Position numbers and translations under genes: made by a program. The notes under the pieces are model-generated. The model worked only from the letters and a program-made list of their open reading frames with translations. It made no database searches and was not told the DNA's origin. A stretch of 64,000 bases of DNA, taken from contig CAVRDK010000007.1 of assembly GCA_963719855.1 (NCBI GenBank), positions 14,149 to 78,148 of the forward strand. The letters run 5' to 3'. Positions 44,606 to 53,805 of the stretch are shown here, one piece after another. The DNA is from CAIQPV01 sp963719855. GTDB lineage: Bacteria > Pseudomonadota > Gammaproteobacteria > Burkholderiales > Gallionellaceae. Within the stretch, counting starts at the first letter, position 1; every line of letters begins with the position of its first letter.

Positions 44606-46642
44606 TTAATGTGGGGCAGCGGCTTTGAACAGCTTGGACTTGTCAACCAAATCTACATGCTTACGCTTGAAGCAAGTCCACTTGTGTGTGTTCTTGTCGT
44701 AGATCGAGTTAACGAAGCAGTGCCAGTTCTTTTCATCGACGAAGTTCTTGTCGGTGCGATAGTAGAAGCCAGGATAGCGGCTCTCTTCACGGAACTGGAT
44801 GTGCTTCATGTGAGCTTCGGCAGTCAGGATGCGATGGTAGTTTTCCCAAGCGCGCAGCAGTTCGTGCAGGTCTTTCGCACGCATCTTCTTGGCGTCTTCC
44901 TTCAACATTTCCAGCTTCTCTTCTGCCACGGCAAGCATCTTGTCGTTGGTGTTGTAGTATGTTCCTACACCGGCAACGTACTCGTCCATGATCTTTTGCA
45001 GACGCATTTGCAGCATCTTCGGAACGATGTAGTTCGGGTTCACGTCGATAGCAGTGGAGTAGTCCTTGTGCTCAAGGAAGTTGCGTACTGGCTTGTAGAT
45101 TTCTTCAGCCAGTTGTGCAGCCGGTGTGTCAAGTTCAACTTTCCAATCCTTGTTGTCGAGTGCGTACTTGATCATTGCCTTGGCAGCCAAACGGCCTTCA
45201 GCGTGCGAACCGGAAGAGAACTTATGGCCGGATGCGCCCACGCCGTCGCCGGCAGTGAACAGGCCCTTAACTGTGGTCATTGAACGATAGCCCCAGTTCC
45301 AGCCGCGCGGCAGGTGAGCTGGTACGCCTTCTTCTTCAGGATCAGCAGCAGTCGGTGCGCCAACGTCAGTTGGACCGGATACCCAGATACCGCAGCAACC
45401 GGAGTGAGAACCGAGCAGGTACGGCTCAGTTGGCATCAGTTCAGACATTTTCTTTTCTGGCTCGATGTTTTCACCAACCCAGATACCGCACTGACCGATA
45501 CACATGTCGAGGAAGTCTTCCCAAGCTTCGGCTTCCAGATGCTTAACTTCTTTAGGAGTCAGCGTGTCTTTCAGCTTGGCGAGCGCAGTAACTGTGTCCA
45601 TATAAATCGGGCCACGGCCTTCTTTCATCTCTTTCAGCATCAGGTGGTTACGCAGGCAAGAGGCGGGAACCGCAGCTTGGCCGTAAGGAGGATAGTCGTT
45701 CAACATCTCCTTGTTCTTGACCATGTAGTCTTCGCCGTATGCATTGGTAGCTTTGGCCTTGAACAACAGGAACCATGCGCCTACCGGGCCGTAACCGTCC
45801 TTGAAACGGGCTGGTACGAAACGGTTTTCCATCATAGTCATTTCCGCGCCGGCTTCAGCAGCCATCGCGTAGGTCGAACCTGCGTTCCATACTGGATACC
45901 ATGCACGTCCTTGACCTTCACCCACGGAACGTGGACGGAACAGATTCACGCAACCGCCTGCGGCGAGCATGATCGACTTGGCCTTGTAGATGTGAATGGT
46001 GTTGTCACGTACCGAGAAGCCAACTGCACCAGCAATGCGTGACGGGTCGTTCTTGTCGTTGATCAGCTTGACGATGAAGATACGTTCTTCGATACGGCTC
46101 AGGCCCAAGGCCTTCTTGGCTGCTTCAGCGACGATCCACTTGTAGGATTCGCCGTTGATCATGATTTGCCACTTGCCGGAACGTACTGGCTTGCCGCCGT
46201 CTTTCAGCGCAGGCAGACCTTCCTTGATGGAATCGGCACCGTCATGGCGCACGCCGGATGCATCGGTCTTCCAGATCGGCAGACCCCATTCTTCGAACAG
46301 GTGTACCGAGTCGTCCACGTTGCGGCCCAAGTCGTAAGCCAAGTCGTCGCGGGTGATACCCATCAGGTCGTTGGAGACCATGCGTGCGTAGTCGGCTGGA
46401 TCTTGCTCCGTGCCAATGTAGGTATTGATAGCGGACAGACCCTGCGCCACGGCGCCAGAACGATCCAATGCTGCCTTGTCGACCAGTTTAATCTTGAGTT
46501 CGGTGCCGGATTCAGCTTTCACAGCATCGGCCCAGCGCATCATTTCGTAAGCAGTGCCGCAACAGGCCATACCGCCGCCGATCAGCAGAATGTCGAGTTC
46601 TTCTTCGACGATTCGGGGATTTCCAAAAGTTCCTTCAGACAT
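44606..46642 (-). CDS. aprA: Adenylylsulfate (APS) reductase alpha subunit
   Basis: Flavoprotein of 678 residues. Run in the oxidative direction, AprBA combines sulfite and AMP to APS and passes two electrons on. The FAD-binding N-terminus is LDILLIGGGMACCGTAYEMM. Further family blocks are AALDRSGAVAQGLSAINTYI, the Arg-rich active site area KSIMLAAGGCVNLFRPRSVG, and GLFTAGDGVGASGHKFSSGS. ATG 46642 has GGAG eight bases upstream. It lies 37 bases after aprB. Paired with Sat, this is the indirect sulfite oxidation route. Confidence 0.97.
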   Translation of the reverse strand: MSEGTFGNPRIVEEELDILLIGGGMACCGTAYEMMRWADAVKAESGTELKIKLVDKAALDRSGAVAQGLSAINTYIGTEQDPADYARMVSNDLMGITRDDLAYDLGRNVDDSVHLFEEWGLPIWKTDASGVRHDGADSIKEGLPALKDGGKPVRSGKWQIMINGESYKWIVAEAAKKALGLSRIEERIFIVKLINDKNDPSRIAGAVGFSVRDNTIHIYKAKSIMLAAGGCVNLFRPRSVGEGQGRAWYPVWNAGSTYAMAAEAGAEMTMMENRFVPARFKDGYGPVGAWFLLFKAKATNAYGEDYMVKNKEMLNDYPPYGQAAVPASCLRNHLMLKEMKEGRGPIYMDTVTALAKLKDTLTPKEVKHLEAEAWEDFLDMCIGQCGIWVGENIEPEKKMSELMPTEPYLLGSHSGCCGIWVSGPTDVGAPTAADPEEEGVPAHLPRGWNWGYRSMTTVKGLFTAGDGVGASGHKFSSGSHAEGRLAAKAMIKYALDNKDWKVELDTPAAQLAEEIYKPVRNFLEHKDYSTAIDVNPNYIVPKMLQMRLQKIMDEYVAGVGTYYNTNDKMLAVAEEKLEMLKEDAKKMRAKDLHELLRAWENYHRILTAEAHMKHIQFREESRYPGFYYRTDKNFVDEKNWHCFVNSIYDKNTHKWTCFKRKHVDLVDKSKLFKAAAPH

Positions 46643-46679
46643 ATCATTCACTCCAGTTTCGTTAAGAGGTTGCCTAATA

Positions 46680-47156
46680 TTATTTACGGCGAATCAGTTC
46701 TTCCGGCTTACCAGCGCGGTAGCCGCCCATCATGTCCTTGGTGAACAAGTTGTTAATACCCAGATCGGCCATCTTGGGCATTGGCTTGCTGCCGTAGGGA
46801 TCAATCGATCCTTCAGAGGTGGTGCGAATCGGGAATTTGAAACGCTTCATGACGCCATTGCGGAACTTGATGGTCCACATAATGGAATCTGAACCGCGCA
46901 ATGGCTGCACCGATCCGCCCAGCGGCACGATGTCAGCATAGTGGCGCACTTCGATAGCGCTCTGCGGGCAAATCTTCACGCAGGAATAACATTCCCAGCA
47001 TTGCTCAGGTTCCTGATTGAACGCCTTCATCGCATGGCCGGTTTCGGAACCGTCCTTGTCAAGCTTCATCAGGTCATGTGGGCAAATGTACATGCAAGCG
47101 GTCTTATCTTGACCTTTGCAACCATCGCACTTTTCGGTACGTACAAAAGTTGGCAT
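46680..47156 (-). CDS. aprB: Adenylylsulfate (APS) reductase beta subunit
   Basis: Iron-sulfur subunit of 158 residues that takes electrons from the AprA flavin. Two [4Fe-4S] motifs are visible: EKCDGCKGQDKTACMYICPH and CWECYSCVKICP. A C-terminal tail that wraps AprA follows (VMKRFKFPIRTTSEGSIDPY). ATG 47156 (MPTFVRTEKC) has GGAG upstream and matches family starts. No aprM or qmoABC gene is seen beside it, so its electron acceptor is not obvious. Confidence 0.97.
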   Translation of the reverse strand: MPTFVRTEKCDGCKGQDKTACMYICPHDLMKLDKDGSETGHAMKAFNQEPEQCWECYSCVKICPQSAIEVRHYADIVPLGGSVQPLRGSDSIMWTIKFRNGVMKRFKFPIRTTSEGSIDPYGSKPMPKMADLGINNLFTKDMMGGYRAGKPEELIRRK

Positions 47157-47231
47157 CTGTAAATCTCCATTAAAAAACACATTAAAAACAAATTAACAAA
47201 CTCAATTTCTACCTACAACGCAAATCCGAAC

Positions 47232-47279
47232 GGCGGATTATAACAAAAAACGAACGTGCTGTTCTTATAATAATCCGCC
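47232..47279 (-). promoter_or_regulatory. Inverted repeat with possible aprBA promoter
   Basis: GGCGGATTAT at 47232-47241 and ATAATCCGCC at 47270-47279 are perfect inverted repeats. On the minus strand a TATAAT hexamer overlaps the arm nearer aprB (47242-47237), about 80 bases upstream of the aprB start, with a weak -35 (AGAACA) 17 bases earlier. It could be an operator-promoter for aprBA or a sat terminator with a long loop. Confidence 0.4.
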
Positions 47280-47292
47280 TAAAACGCTTTCC

Positions 47293-48468
47293 CTATTTCG
47301 CCTCTAGTGAAGCATAGTATTCGCGCAGAATAACCAGCACTTCAGGGCGGCTAAATTCAGCGGCCACTTCTTCACCCTTGGAAAGCGCATTGCGCAACTG
47401 CGTCCCAGATACCTGCAAGCGATCAGCATCATCGTGCGGGCAGGTTTTGGCTGATGCCATTCCGCCGCACTTGTAACACCAGAAAGAGATATCAATTTTC
47501 AGTGCTTCAGTCTCCAACGCACCCTTGGGCACATGATCAAAGATTGCGTGCGCATCAAACGGGCCGTAGTAACTTCCAACACCGGCGTGGTCGCGACCAA
47601 CTATCTGGTATGAGCAGCCGTAGTTCTGACGGAACACTGCATGCAACAATGCCTCACGCGGTCCGGCGTAGCGCATATCGAGGGGATAGCCCGCCTGCAC
47701 CACGGTCTTCTTGACAAAATACTTCTCGGCCAGCATACCAATAGCTTTTGCGCGCACTTCAGCGGGGATATCCCCAGGCTTGAGATTGCCCAGCAAGGAA
47801 TGGATCAGCACGCCATCGCATACCTCGATCGCAATTTTCGCAAGATACTCATGCGAACGGTGCATAGGATTGCGCGTTTGGAAACAGGCAACCTTGTTCC
47901 AACCCATCTGGGTAAACAGCGCACGCGTCTCTGCGGGAGTTTTGAACAGTTCAGGATATTTTTCCGGGAAACCGCCTTGCGACAGGACTTTGATAGGGCC
48001 AGCCAGATTGACAGCCCCCTGATCCATTACCATCTTGACGCCTGGGTGTTTAGGGTCAGTCGTCTTGTATACCATGGCGCACTCATGCGCTTTGTCGATC
48101 ACATATTTCTCGGTGACCATCATGGTTGCAAGTATTTCGTCATTTTCTGCATCAATCAGCGCAATTTCCTGGCCCGTTTTGATCGAGTCGGCGTCGGATT
48201 GACCAACAGAAAGAGTAATAGGAATTGGCCAAAACAGGCCATTGGCTGTTTTCATGCCATCGCACACACCTTGCCAATCGGCATGCGTCATGAAGCCATC
48301 CAATGGTGTAAATCCGCCGATGCCGAGCATGATAATATCGCCCTTCTCACGCGAACTAACTTTGATGCCGGTAAGCGTCAACGCACGTTTGCGCTCCGCA
48401 GCCAGCATTGTTCCTTCAAGCAATCGTGGATTAAGATCGCCTCCCCCGTGCGGATTAACGAGCGCCAT
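47293..48468 (-). CDS. sat: Dissimilatory sulfate adenylyltransferase (ATP sulfurylase)
   Basis: Converts APS and pyrophosphate to ATP and sulfate in the oxidative direction, conserving energy by substrate-level phosphorylation. In 391 residues: the substrate motif FQTRNPMHRSHEYLAK, GRDHAGVGSYYGPFDAH, MRYAGPREALLHAVFRQNYG, and the zinc-type cluster FWCYKCGGMASAKTCPHDD. Length and motifs are those of the homo-oligomeric dissimilatory type. It is upstream of aprBA on the same strand and divergent from soeA. Confidence 0.97.
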   Translation of the reverse strand: MALVNPHGGGDLNPRLLEGTMLAAERKRALTLTGIKVSSREKGDIIMLGIGGFTPLDGFMTHADWQGVCDGMKTANGLFWPIPITLSVGQSDADSIKTGQEIALIDAENDEILATMMVTEKYVIDKAHECAMVYKTTDPKHPGVKMVMDQGAVNLAGPIKVLSQGGFPEKYPELFKTPAETRALFTQMGWNKVACFQTRNPMHRSHEYLAKIAIEVCDGVLIHSLLGNLKPGDIPAEVRAKAIGMLAEKYFVKKTVVQAGYPLDMRYAGPREALLHAVFRQNYGCSYQIVGRDHAGVGSYYGPFDAHAIFDHVPKGALETEALKIDISFWCYKCGGMASAKTCPHDDADRLQVSGTQLRNALSKGEEVAAEFSRPEVLVILREYYASLEAK

Positions 48469-48550
48469 TAATATTCCCCATCAATAAATAAAGAGGGCGT
48501 ACATTATTCTATTTGGCATGAAACAACGATACCCCTGTTGGGTTGCTAGC

Positions 48551-48570
48551 TATACCCATTATGGGCTATG
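48551..48570. promoter_or_regulatory. Palindrome TACCCATTATGGGCTA in the sat/soeA divergent region
   Basis: CCCAT-T-ATGGG is a near-perfect 11-bp palindrome about 85 bases from the sat start and 80 from soeA, so one regulator could control both directions. Similar sequences (ACCCAGATGGGTTAT and ACTCATGTGGGTTAT) lie upstream of tusA. No regulator is identified. Confidence 0.35.
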
Positions 48571-48649
48571 CTATCCCCCCTCATCACGGTTATGGATGGC
48601 AAAGCGCCCACTACGCATACTTCGCCCCTCAATAAAACTAGCAGAACGC

Positions 48650-51586
48650 ATGCCTTCAACCCCATTGTACGACCCGCTGGCTCCCCCTTTACCCGACGCA
48701 ACGACCGAGACTCGCACCACCACCTGTTACATGTGCGCGTGCCGTTGCGGCATTCGCGTCCACCTGCGCAACGGCGAGGTGCGCTATATAGACGGAAATC
48801 CCGACCACCCTTTGAATGGCGGCGTAATCTGCGCCAAGGGTTCCTCCGGCATCATGAAACAGTATTCGCCCGCACGGCTGACCAAGCCGCTCAGGCGCAA
48901 ACCGGGTACAGAGCGCGGAGCGGGCGAGTTTGAGGAAATCAGCTGGGAAGAAACTTTCTCCATCCTCGCCGAACGTCTGGGAAATATTCGCGCCACCGAT
49001 CCGAAGAAATTCGCACTATTCACCGGGCGCGACCAGATGCAGGCGCTGACTGGCATGTTTGCGCGCCAGTTCGGCACACCCAACTATGCCGCGCATGGCG
49101 GTTTTTGCTCGGTCAACATGGCCGCCGGCATGATCTACACCATCGGCGGCTCGTTCTGGGAATTCGGCGGCCCTGACCTCGACCGCGCCAAGCTGTTCAT
49201 CATGATCGGCACGGCCGAGGATCATCACTCCAACCCGCTCAAAATCGCCATCTCCAAATTCAAGCGCGAGGGTGGACGTTTCATCTCGATCAACCCGGTG
49301 CGCACCGGCTATTCAGCCATCGCCGACGAATGGGTTCCAATCAAACCCGGCACCGATGGTGCGTTGATGCTCGCGCTGATTCACGAAATTATCACGATGG
49401 GCCTGTATGACCGCGAATTTCTGGCGCGATACACCAACGCGGGCGAACTGGTGAATCTGGACGCGGCACATGACGAGTTCGGCATGTTCGTGCGCTCCGA
49501 AGTCCCCAAGGAAGAAGGTTGTTTTGATCCTGAAAACAAGCTGTGGTGGGATCGCATCAGCAACCGTCCGGTGATTACCCATACTGAAGGCGCCGACCCG
49601 TTTTTGTTCGGCGAGTTCAAACTCCACGATGGCACGCCGGTCAAGCCTTCCTTTCAACTATTACAAGAACGAGTAAAGGACTACACGCCTGAATGGGCAG
49701 CAAAAATTACCGGCATTCCCGCCGATACCATTCACCGTTTGGCCTATGAAATGGGCGTCACCGCGCGCGACCATAAGGTGGTGCTACCCATATCCTGGAC
49801 TGATTCCTGGGGCAAGGAACATGACACCGTCACCGGTAACCCCGTAGCCTTTCACGCCATGCGCGGACTGGCGGCACACTCGAATGGTTTTCACACCATC
49901 CGTGCGCTGGCGATCCTGATGTCTCTGCTCGGCACCATAGACCGTCCCGGTGGCTTCCGCCATAAAGCGCCATTTCCGCGCCCCATTCCGCCATGTGCAA
50001 AAACGCCGAACACGCCTTTGGGGATCAAACCGAATACACCGCTGGACGGCATGCCGCTCGGCTGGCCTGCGGATCCGGACGACCTGTTTGTTAATGATGA
50101 TGGCAGCCCGGTGCGTATAGACAAAGCGTTCTCATGGGAACATCCACTGGCCGTGCATGGCTTGATGCACAACGTTATCACCAACGCCTGGCGCGGCGAC
50201 CCCTACCCCATCGACACGCTGCTGATCTTCATGTCCAACATGGCATGGAACTCCAGCATGAACACGGTGGGAGTGCGCCAGATGCTCAATGACAAGGATG
50301 AGCAGGGAGCATACAAGATTCCGTTCCTGGTAGTTTGTGATGCTTTTGAGTCGGAGATGACGGCCTTCGCCGACCTTATTCTGCCCGACACCACCTACCT
50401 CGAACGCCACGATGTAATGTCCATGCTGGATCGCCCCATCTCGGAATTCGACGGCCCGGTGGATGCAATACGCGTCCCGATATTCCCGCCCAAAGGCGAA
50501 TGCAAGCCATTCCAGGAAGTGTTGATTGAACTCGGCACACGCCTCAAGCTTCCAGCCTTCGTCAAGAAAGACGGCTCGCGCAAATTCCGCGACTATCCCG
50601 ATTTCATCGTCAACTACGAAACCGACCCCGGCTCGGGCATCGGCTTCCTCTCGGGCTGGCGCGGCCTCGGTGGCGAAAAATCAATGATCGGCGAGCCTAA
50701 TCCGCGCCAGCTGGAAATGTATGAAGCCAATAACTGCGTCCACCACTATGAACTGCCGCTTTCCTATCAGTACATGCGCAACTGGAACAAAGGCTATCTG
50801 GAGTGGTCGCAGCGCAACCGCATCACGCGCTATGCCGATCCGATCCTGATCCATATTTACTCGGAAGTACTGCAAACATTCCGTTTGTCGGCACAGGGCA
50901 AGGGAATCTCGCGCAAGCCGCCCGAGCATCTGAAAAAACGTATCGAGAATTTCTTCGATCCCTTGCCGTTTTACTTTGAGCCGCTGGAAACGCAGATTAT
51001 CGACCGGCACAAATATCCGCTTGCCGCTATAACGCAACGCCCCATGGCCATGTACCACTCGTGGGATTCGCAAAACGCCTGGCTACGGCAGATACACGCC
51101 CACAACTACCTGTTCGTCAATCCGGGTACGGCACGCACCGCAGGCGTAGCGGATGGCGGATGGATGTGGGTCGAATCGCAATGGGGCAAGGTACGCTGCA
51201 TGTGCCGCTACTCCGAGGCGGTCGAACCGGAAACGGTGTGGACATGGAATGCCATCGGCAAAGCTGCCGGGGCGTGGAACTTGACGCCGCGCGCCAACGA
51301 ATCGCAAAAAGGTTTCTTGCTCAACCACCTCATTTCCGAAGAACTCCCTTTTTCCTCCGCTGGAGAGCTCGCAAGAGGGCCAGCATTGTGTGAGGGAACG
51401 ATTTCCAATTCCGATCCCATCACCGGCCAAGCGGCATGGTTCGATGTGCGGGTGCGCATTTACCCCACATCTCCGGGCGAGCCTGAGCAAACTTCGCCCC
51501 AGTTCGAGCCCATGAAACCCTATCCCGGAACCAAGCCATTCCTTGGCGATTGGCTGGCATATTTTGCGGGTGGCAAAAAGAAATGA
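48650..51586 (+). CDS. soeA: Sulfite dehydrogenase (quinone) molybdopterin subunit SoeA
   Basis: Cytoplasmic molybdoenzyme of 978 residues that oxidises sulfite to sulfate directly. It has no Tat signal. The N-terminal FeS cluster is Cys26-x2-Cys29-x3-Cys33-x27-Cys61 (CYMCACRCG ... VICAKG). Then come Mo-bisMGD domains (RDQMQALTGMFARQFGTPNY; GGPDLDRAKLFIMIGTAEDH; FADLILPDTTYLERHDVM) and a C-terminal dinucleotide domain (NPGTARTAGVADGGWMWVES). Size and the following FeS and membrane subunits match SoeABC. Polysulfide or other DMSO-reductase-family substrates remain possible. ATG 48650 is preferred; the longer open frame runs into the divergent promoter. A DUF559 cassette separates it from soeB. 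Confidence 0.92.
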   Translation: MPSTPLYDPLAPPLPDATTETRTTTCYMCACRCGIRVHLRNGEVRYIDGNPDHPLNGGVICAKGSSGIMKQYSPARLTKPLRRKPGTERGAGEFEEISWEETFSILAERLGNIRATDPKKFALFTGRDQMQALTGMFARQFGTPNYAAHGGFCSVNMAAGMIYTIGGSFWEFGGPDLDRAKLFIMIGTAEDHHSNPLKIAISKFKREGGRFISINPVRTGYSAIADEWVPIKPGTDGALMLALIHEIITMGLYDREFLARYTNAGELVNLDAAHDEFGMFVRSEVPKEEGCFDPENKLWWDRISNRPVITHTEGADPFLFGEFKLHDGTPVKPSFQLLQERVKDYTPEWAAKITGIPADTIHRLAYEMGVTARDHKVVLPISWTDSWGKEHDTVTGNPVAFHAMRGLAAHSNGFHTIRALAILMSLLGTIDRPGGFRHKAPFPRPIPPCAKTPNTPLGIKPNTPLDGMPLGWPADPDDLFVNDDGSPVRIDKAFSWEHPLAVHGLMHNVITNAWRGDPYPIDTLLIFMSNMAWNSSMNTVGVRQMLNDKDEQGAYKIPFLVVCDAFESEMTAFADLILPDTTYLERHDVMSMLDRPISEFDGPVDAIRVPIFPPKGECKPFQEVLIELGTRLKLPAFVKKDGSRKFRDYPDFIVNYETDPGSGIGFLSGWRGLGGEKSMIGEPNPRQLEMYEANNCVHHYELPLSYQYMRNWNKGYLEWSQRNRITRYADPILIHIYSEVLQTFRLSAQGKGISRKPPEHLKKRIENFFDPLPFYFEPLETQIIDRHKYPLAAITQRPMAMYHSWDSQNAWLRQIHAHNYLFVNPGTARTAGVADGGWMWVESQWGKVRCMCRYSEAVEPETVWTWNAIGKAAGAWNLTPRANESQKGFLLNHLISEELPFSSAGELARGPALCEGTISNSDPITGQAAWFDVRVRIYPTSPGEPEQTSPQFEPMKPYPGTKPFLGDWLAYFAGGKKK

Positions 51587-51601
51587 AGAGAAAGAACGGT
51601 T

Positions 51602-52040
51602 CCCTCCCCCTTGCAGGGGGAGGGCTAGGGTGGGGGTAGAAGCTATGAGCGAAACAACGCGGATGAGAGTGTCGACGAAACAACACGCCCGCACCCTGCG
51701 ACGAGAAATGACCGATGCTGAAAAACTGCTCTGGCGACATTTGCGCTTGGAACAGATAGGCGGTTACAAATTCCGCCGGCAACATCCGCTCGGAAATTAC
51801 ATCGCCGATTTTGTATGCCTGGAAGCTGCGCTGGTATTGGAAATTGACGGAGGGCAACATGCGGATTCCGCCGACAAGGATACGATCAGGACTCAATGGC
51901 TTGAAGAAAAAGGCTTACACGTAATGCGATTCTGGAACAACGAAGTGCTGAACAACATTGAAGGGGTGAAGTTTGCCGTCTGGAATTATTTATCGAAATT
52001 TCAACCCCCATCCCAGCCTTCCCCCTACCAGGGGGAAGGA
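51602..52040 (+). mobile_element. DUF559-bearing cassette with G/C-rich inverted arms, copy A
   Basis: The left arm begins CCCTCCCCCTTGCAGGGGGA and continues GGGCTAGGGTGGGGGTAG. The right arm is its inverted counterpart, ACCCCCATCCCAGCCTTCCC then CCTACCAGGGGGAAGG. Each arm is itself a hairpin. Between them is one DUF559 gene. The cassette splits soeA from soeB, which are normally adjacent. A second gene-bearing copy and three gene-less copies occur in this window. No target duplication is visible. Confidence 0.7.
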
Positions 52041-52067
52041 GTGGATATGCGGCGCAAGGATGCGTAA
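51645..52067 (+). CDS. DUF559 domain (Vsr/restriction-endonuclease-like) protein, copy A
   Basis: Protein of 140 residues with one DUF559 domain, which has the PD-(D/E)XK/Vsr-like nuclease fold. It shows LRREMTDAEKLLWRHLRLEQ, YKFRRQHPLGNYIADFVCLE, the acidic/Gln motif ALVLEIDGGQHADS, and VMRFWNNEVLNNIEGV. The C-terminal tail (PPSQPSPYQGEGV) is read from the right cassette arm. The TAA stop directly abuts the soeB ATG. The start lies eight bases after the left arm. Substrate and activity are unknown; mobility of the cassette is inferred from context. The copy at 59.4 kb is clearly related but divergent. Confidence 0.88.
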   Translation: MSETTRMRVSTKQHARTLRREMTDAEKLLWRHLRLEQIGGYKFRRQHPLGNYIADFVCLEAALVLEIDGGQHADSADKDTIRTQWLEEKGLHVMRFWNNEVLNNIEGVKFAVWNYLSKFQPPSQPSPYQGEGVDMRRKDA

Positions 52068-52799
52068 ATGACCCAACTCGCCTTGGTTATCGATCTCAAC
52101 GTTTGCGTGGGTTGCAGCGCTTGCGTAACAAGTTGCAAGGAATGGAACACCTCAGGGTCAGCCGGTCCTTTGTGCGACAGCAACCCCTACGACGCCGACC
52201 CCACCGGCACGTTCTTCAACCGCGTGCAAACCTTTGAAATCGGCGAGTATCCCAAAACCGAGACGGTGCATTTCCCCAAGTCTTGCCTGCACTGTGAAGA
52301 CCCGCCTTGCGTGCCGGTATGCCCGACTGGCGCGTCCTACAAACGCAAGGAAGACGGCATCGTGCTGGTTGACTATGACAAATGCATAGGCTGCAAATAT
52401 TGCTCTTGGGCTTGCCCTTACGGCGCGCGCGAAATTGATGAGCAACAGAAAGTCATGAAGAAATGCACGCTGTGCGTGGATCGGATATACAGCACTACCT
52501 TGCCCGAGAGAGATCGCCGTCCGTCCTGCGTCATGGCTTGCCCGACCAGCGCACGCCTGTTCGGCGACGTTCACGATCCCGACTCGGTCGTGTCACGCAC
52601 CATCCGTGAGAACGGCGGTTATGCGTTGATGCCGGAATGGGGCACGCAACCCGCCAACCATTACCTGCCCCGTCGCAAGAGTACCATAACGATACACAAG
52701 GATGAGTTGGTGCGCGCAGACAATCCGCTCAAGATAGATGGCAAGCTGCCTAAGCCATCAAAACAGGAAACCACGCTCGACGACGTCACCAGTTGGTAA
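52068..52799 (+). CDS. soeB: Sulfite dehydrogenase iron-sulfur subunit SoeB
   Basis: Electron-transfer subunit of 243 residues with four cysteine groups for [4Fe-4S] clusters: NVCVGCSACVTSCKEW, SCLHCEDPPCVPVCPTGASY, KCIGCKYCSWACPYGA, and KCTLCVDR with CVMACPTSAR. This is the DmsB/PsrB plan. It would relay electrons from SoeA to SoeC. The ATG follows immediately after the DUF559 gene stop; AAGGA seven bases upstream provides its ribosome binding site. Confidence 0.94.
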   Translation: MTQLALVIDLNVCVGCSACVTSCKEWNTSGSAGPLCDSNPYDADPTGTFFNRVQTFEIGEYPKTETVHFPKSCLHCEDPPCVPVCPTGASYKRKEDGIVLVDYDKCIGCKYCSWACPYGAREIDEQQKVMKKCTLCVDRIYSTTLPERDRRPSCVMACPTSARLFGDVHDPDSVVSRTIRENGGYALMPEWGTQPANHYLPRRKSTITIHKDELVRADNPLKIDGKLPKPSKQETTLDDVTSW

Positions 52800-52813
52800 A
52801 TGGATAAAAAAAC

Positions 52814-53788
52814 ATGAAACCCGCTTTTTCTGTCATTTTTCTCACTACCCTGATCGGCGTTGGCCAAGGGCTGTTCCTCGCCCTGTACACCGGCCAGCTG
52901 TACTCTTTCTTCGACCTTCTTCCGGTACAGGACAGCCGCTCCTATTACGCTGTCGGCAGCGCCATAACCTTGGCATTTCTCTGCGCCGGATTATTCGCCT
53001 CGTTCTTCCATCTCGGTCACCCGGAACGTGCATGGCGCTGCGCCGCACAATGGCGCACATCCTGGCTATCGCGTGAGGCAGTCGTGCTGCCCGCATTCAT
53101 GGGAGTGGTGCTACTCTACGGTGCAGCGCACTGGTTCGGCTGGCGTACGCATCTGTTCGAACTTCCCGGCGGTCGTGCCGTTGACCCGACGCTGCTTCTC
53201 GGCGCACTGGGTACACTGCTATGTTTCGCGCTATTCTTGAGCACGGCAATGATCTATGCTTGCTTACGCTTCCTGCAGGAATGGCACACGCCGCTCACGG
53301 TGATCAACTATATTTTGCTCGGAGGAGCTTCCGGCTTTGTGCTGGCAGGCGCCTTTTCGTCCATGGTTGCGCCCCAGCTATCAGGCTTCTATGCCGGATG
53401 GGCGATGATCCTGACCCTGCTCGCCTTTATCAGTCGCTTCGCATCGCTGATGCGCAACGCTCGCCTCAAGCCGAAGTCATCATTGCGCACCGCTATCGGC
53501 ATCAAACATCCGCGCATCGTGCAAAAAGCGCAGGGCGCGATGGGCGGCTCATTCAACACGCGCGAGTTCTTCCACGGCAAGAGTCCGGCCTTTATGCACG
53601 CAATCAAGCCTGTCTTCTTGATTCTGGTCTTTTTCGTTCCGCTGGCATTGCTCGCTGGTGGAATGACCGTCCCTCCCCTATTGATTTTCGCATTCATATT
53701 GCAATACATCGGGCTGCTGGCCGAGCGCTGGTTCTTTTTCGCCGAGGCCAATCATCCGCAGAACCTGTATTATCAGGCCATAGGCTGA
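52814..53788 (+). CDS. soeC: Sulfite dehydrogenase membrane subunit SoeC
   Basis: Polytopic quinone-reducing subunit of 324 residues with about eight hydrophobic segments (FSVIFLTTLIGVGQGLFLAL at the start; PVFLILVFFVPLALLAGGMT near the end). It is DmsC/NrfD-like; FFHLGHPERAWRCAAQWRTS and FFAEANHPQNLYYQ are typical of this family. It anchors SoeAB and passes electrons to quinone. It starts 14 bases after soeB. Confidence 0.93.
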   Translation: MKPAFSVIFLTTLIGVGQGLFLALYTGQLYSFFDLLPVQDSRSYYAVGSAITLAFLCAGLFASFFHLGHPERAWRCAAQWRTSWLSREAVVLPAFMGVVLLYGAAHWFGWRTHLFELPGGRAVDPTLLLGALGTLLCFALFLSTAMIYACLRFLQEWHTPLTVINYILLGGASGFVLAGAFSSMVAPQLSGFYAGWAMILTLLAFISRFASLMRNARLKPKSSLRTAIGIKHPRIVQKAQGAMGGSFNTREFFHGKSPAFMHAIKPVFLILVFFVPLALLAGGMTVPPLLIFAFILQYIGLLAERWFFFAEANHPQNLYYQAIG

Positions 53789-53805
53789 CCTGTTTTATTC
53801 TAGGG

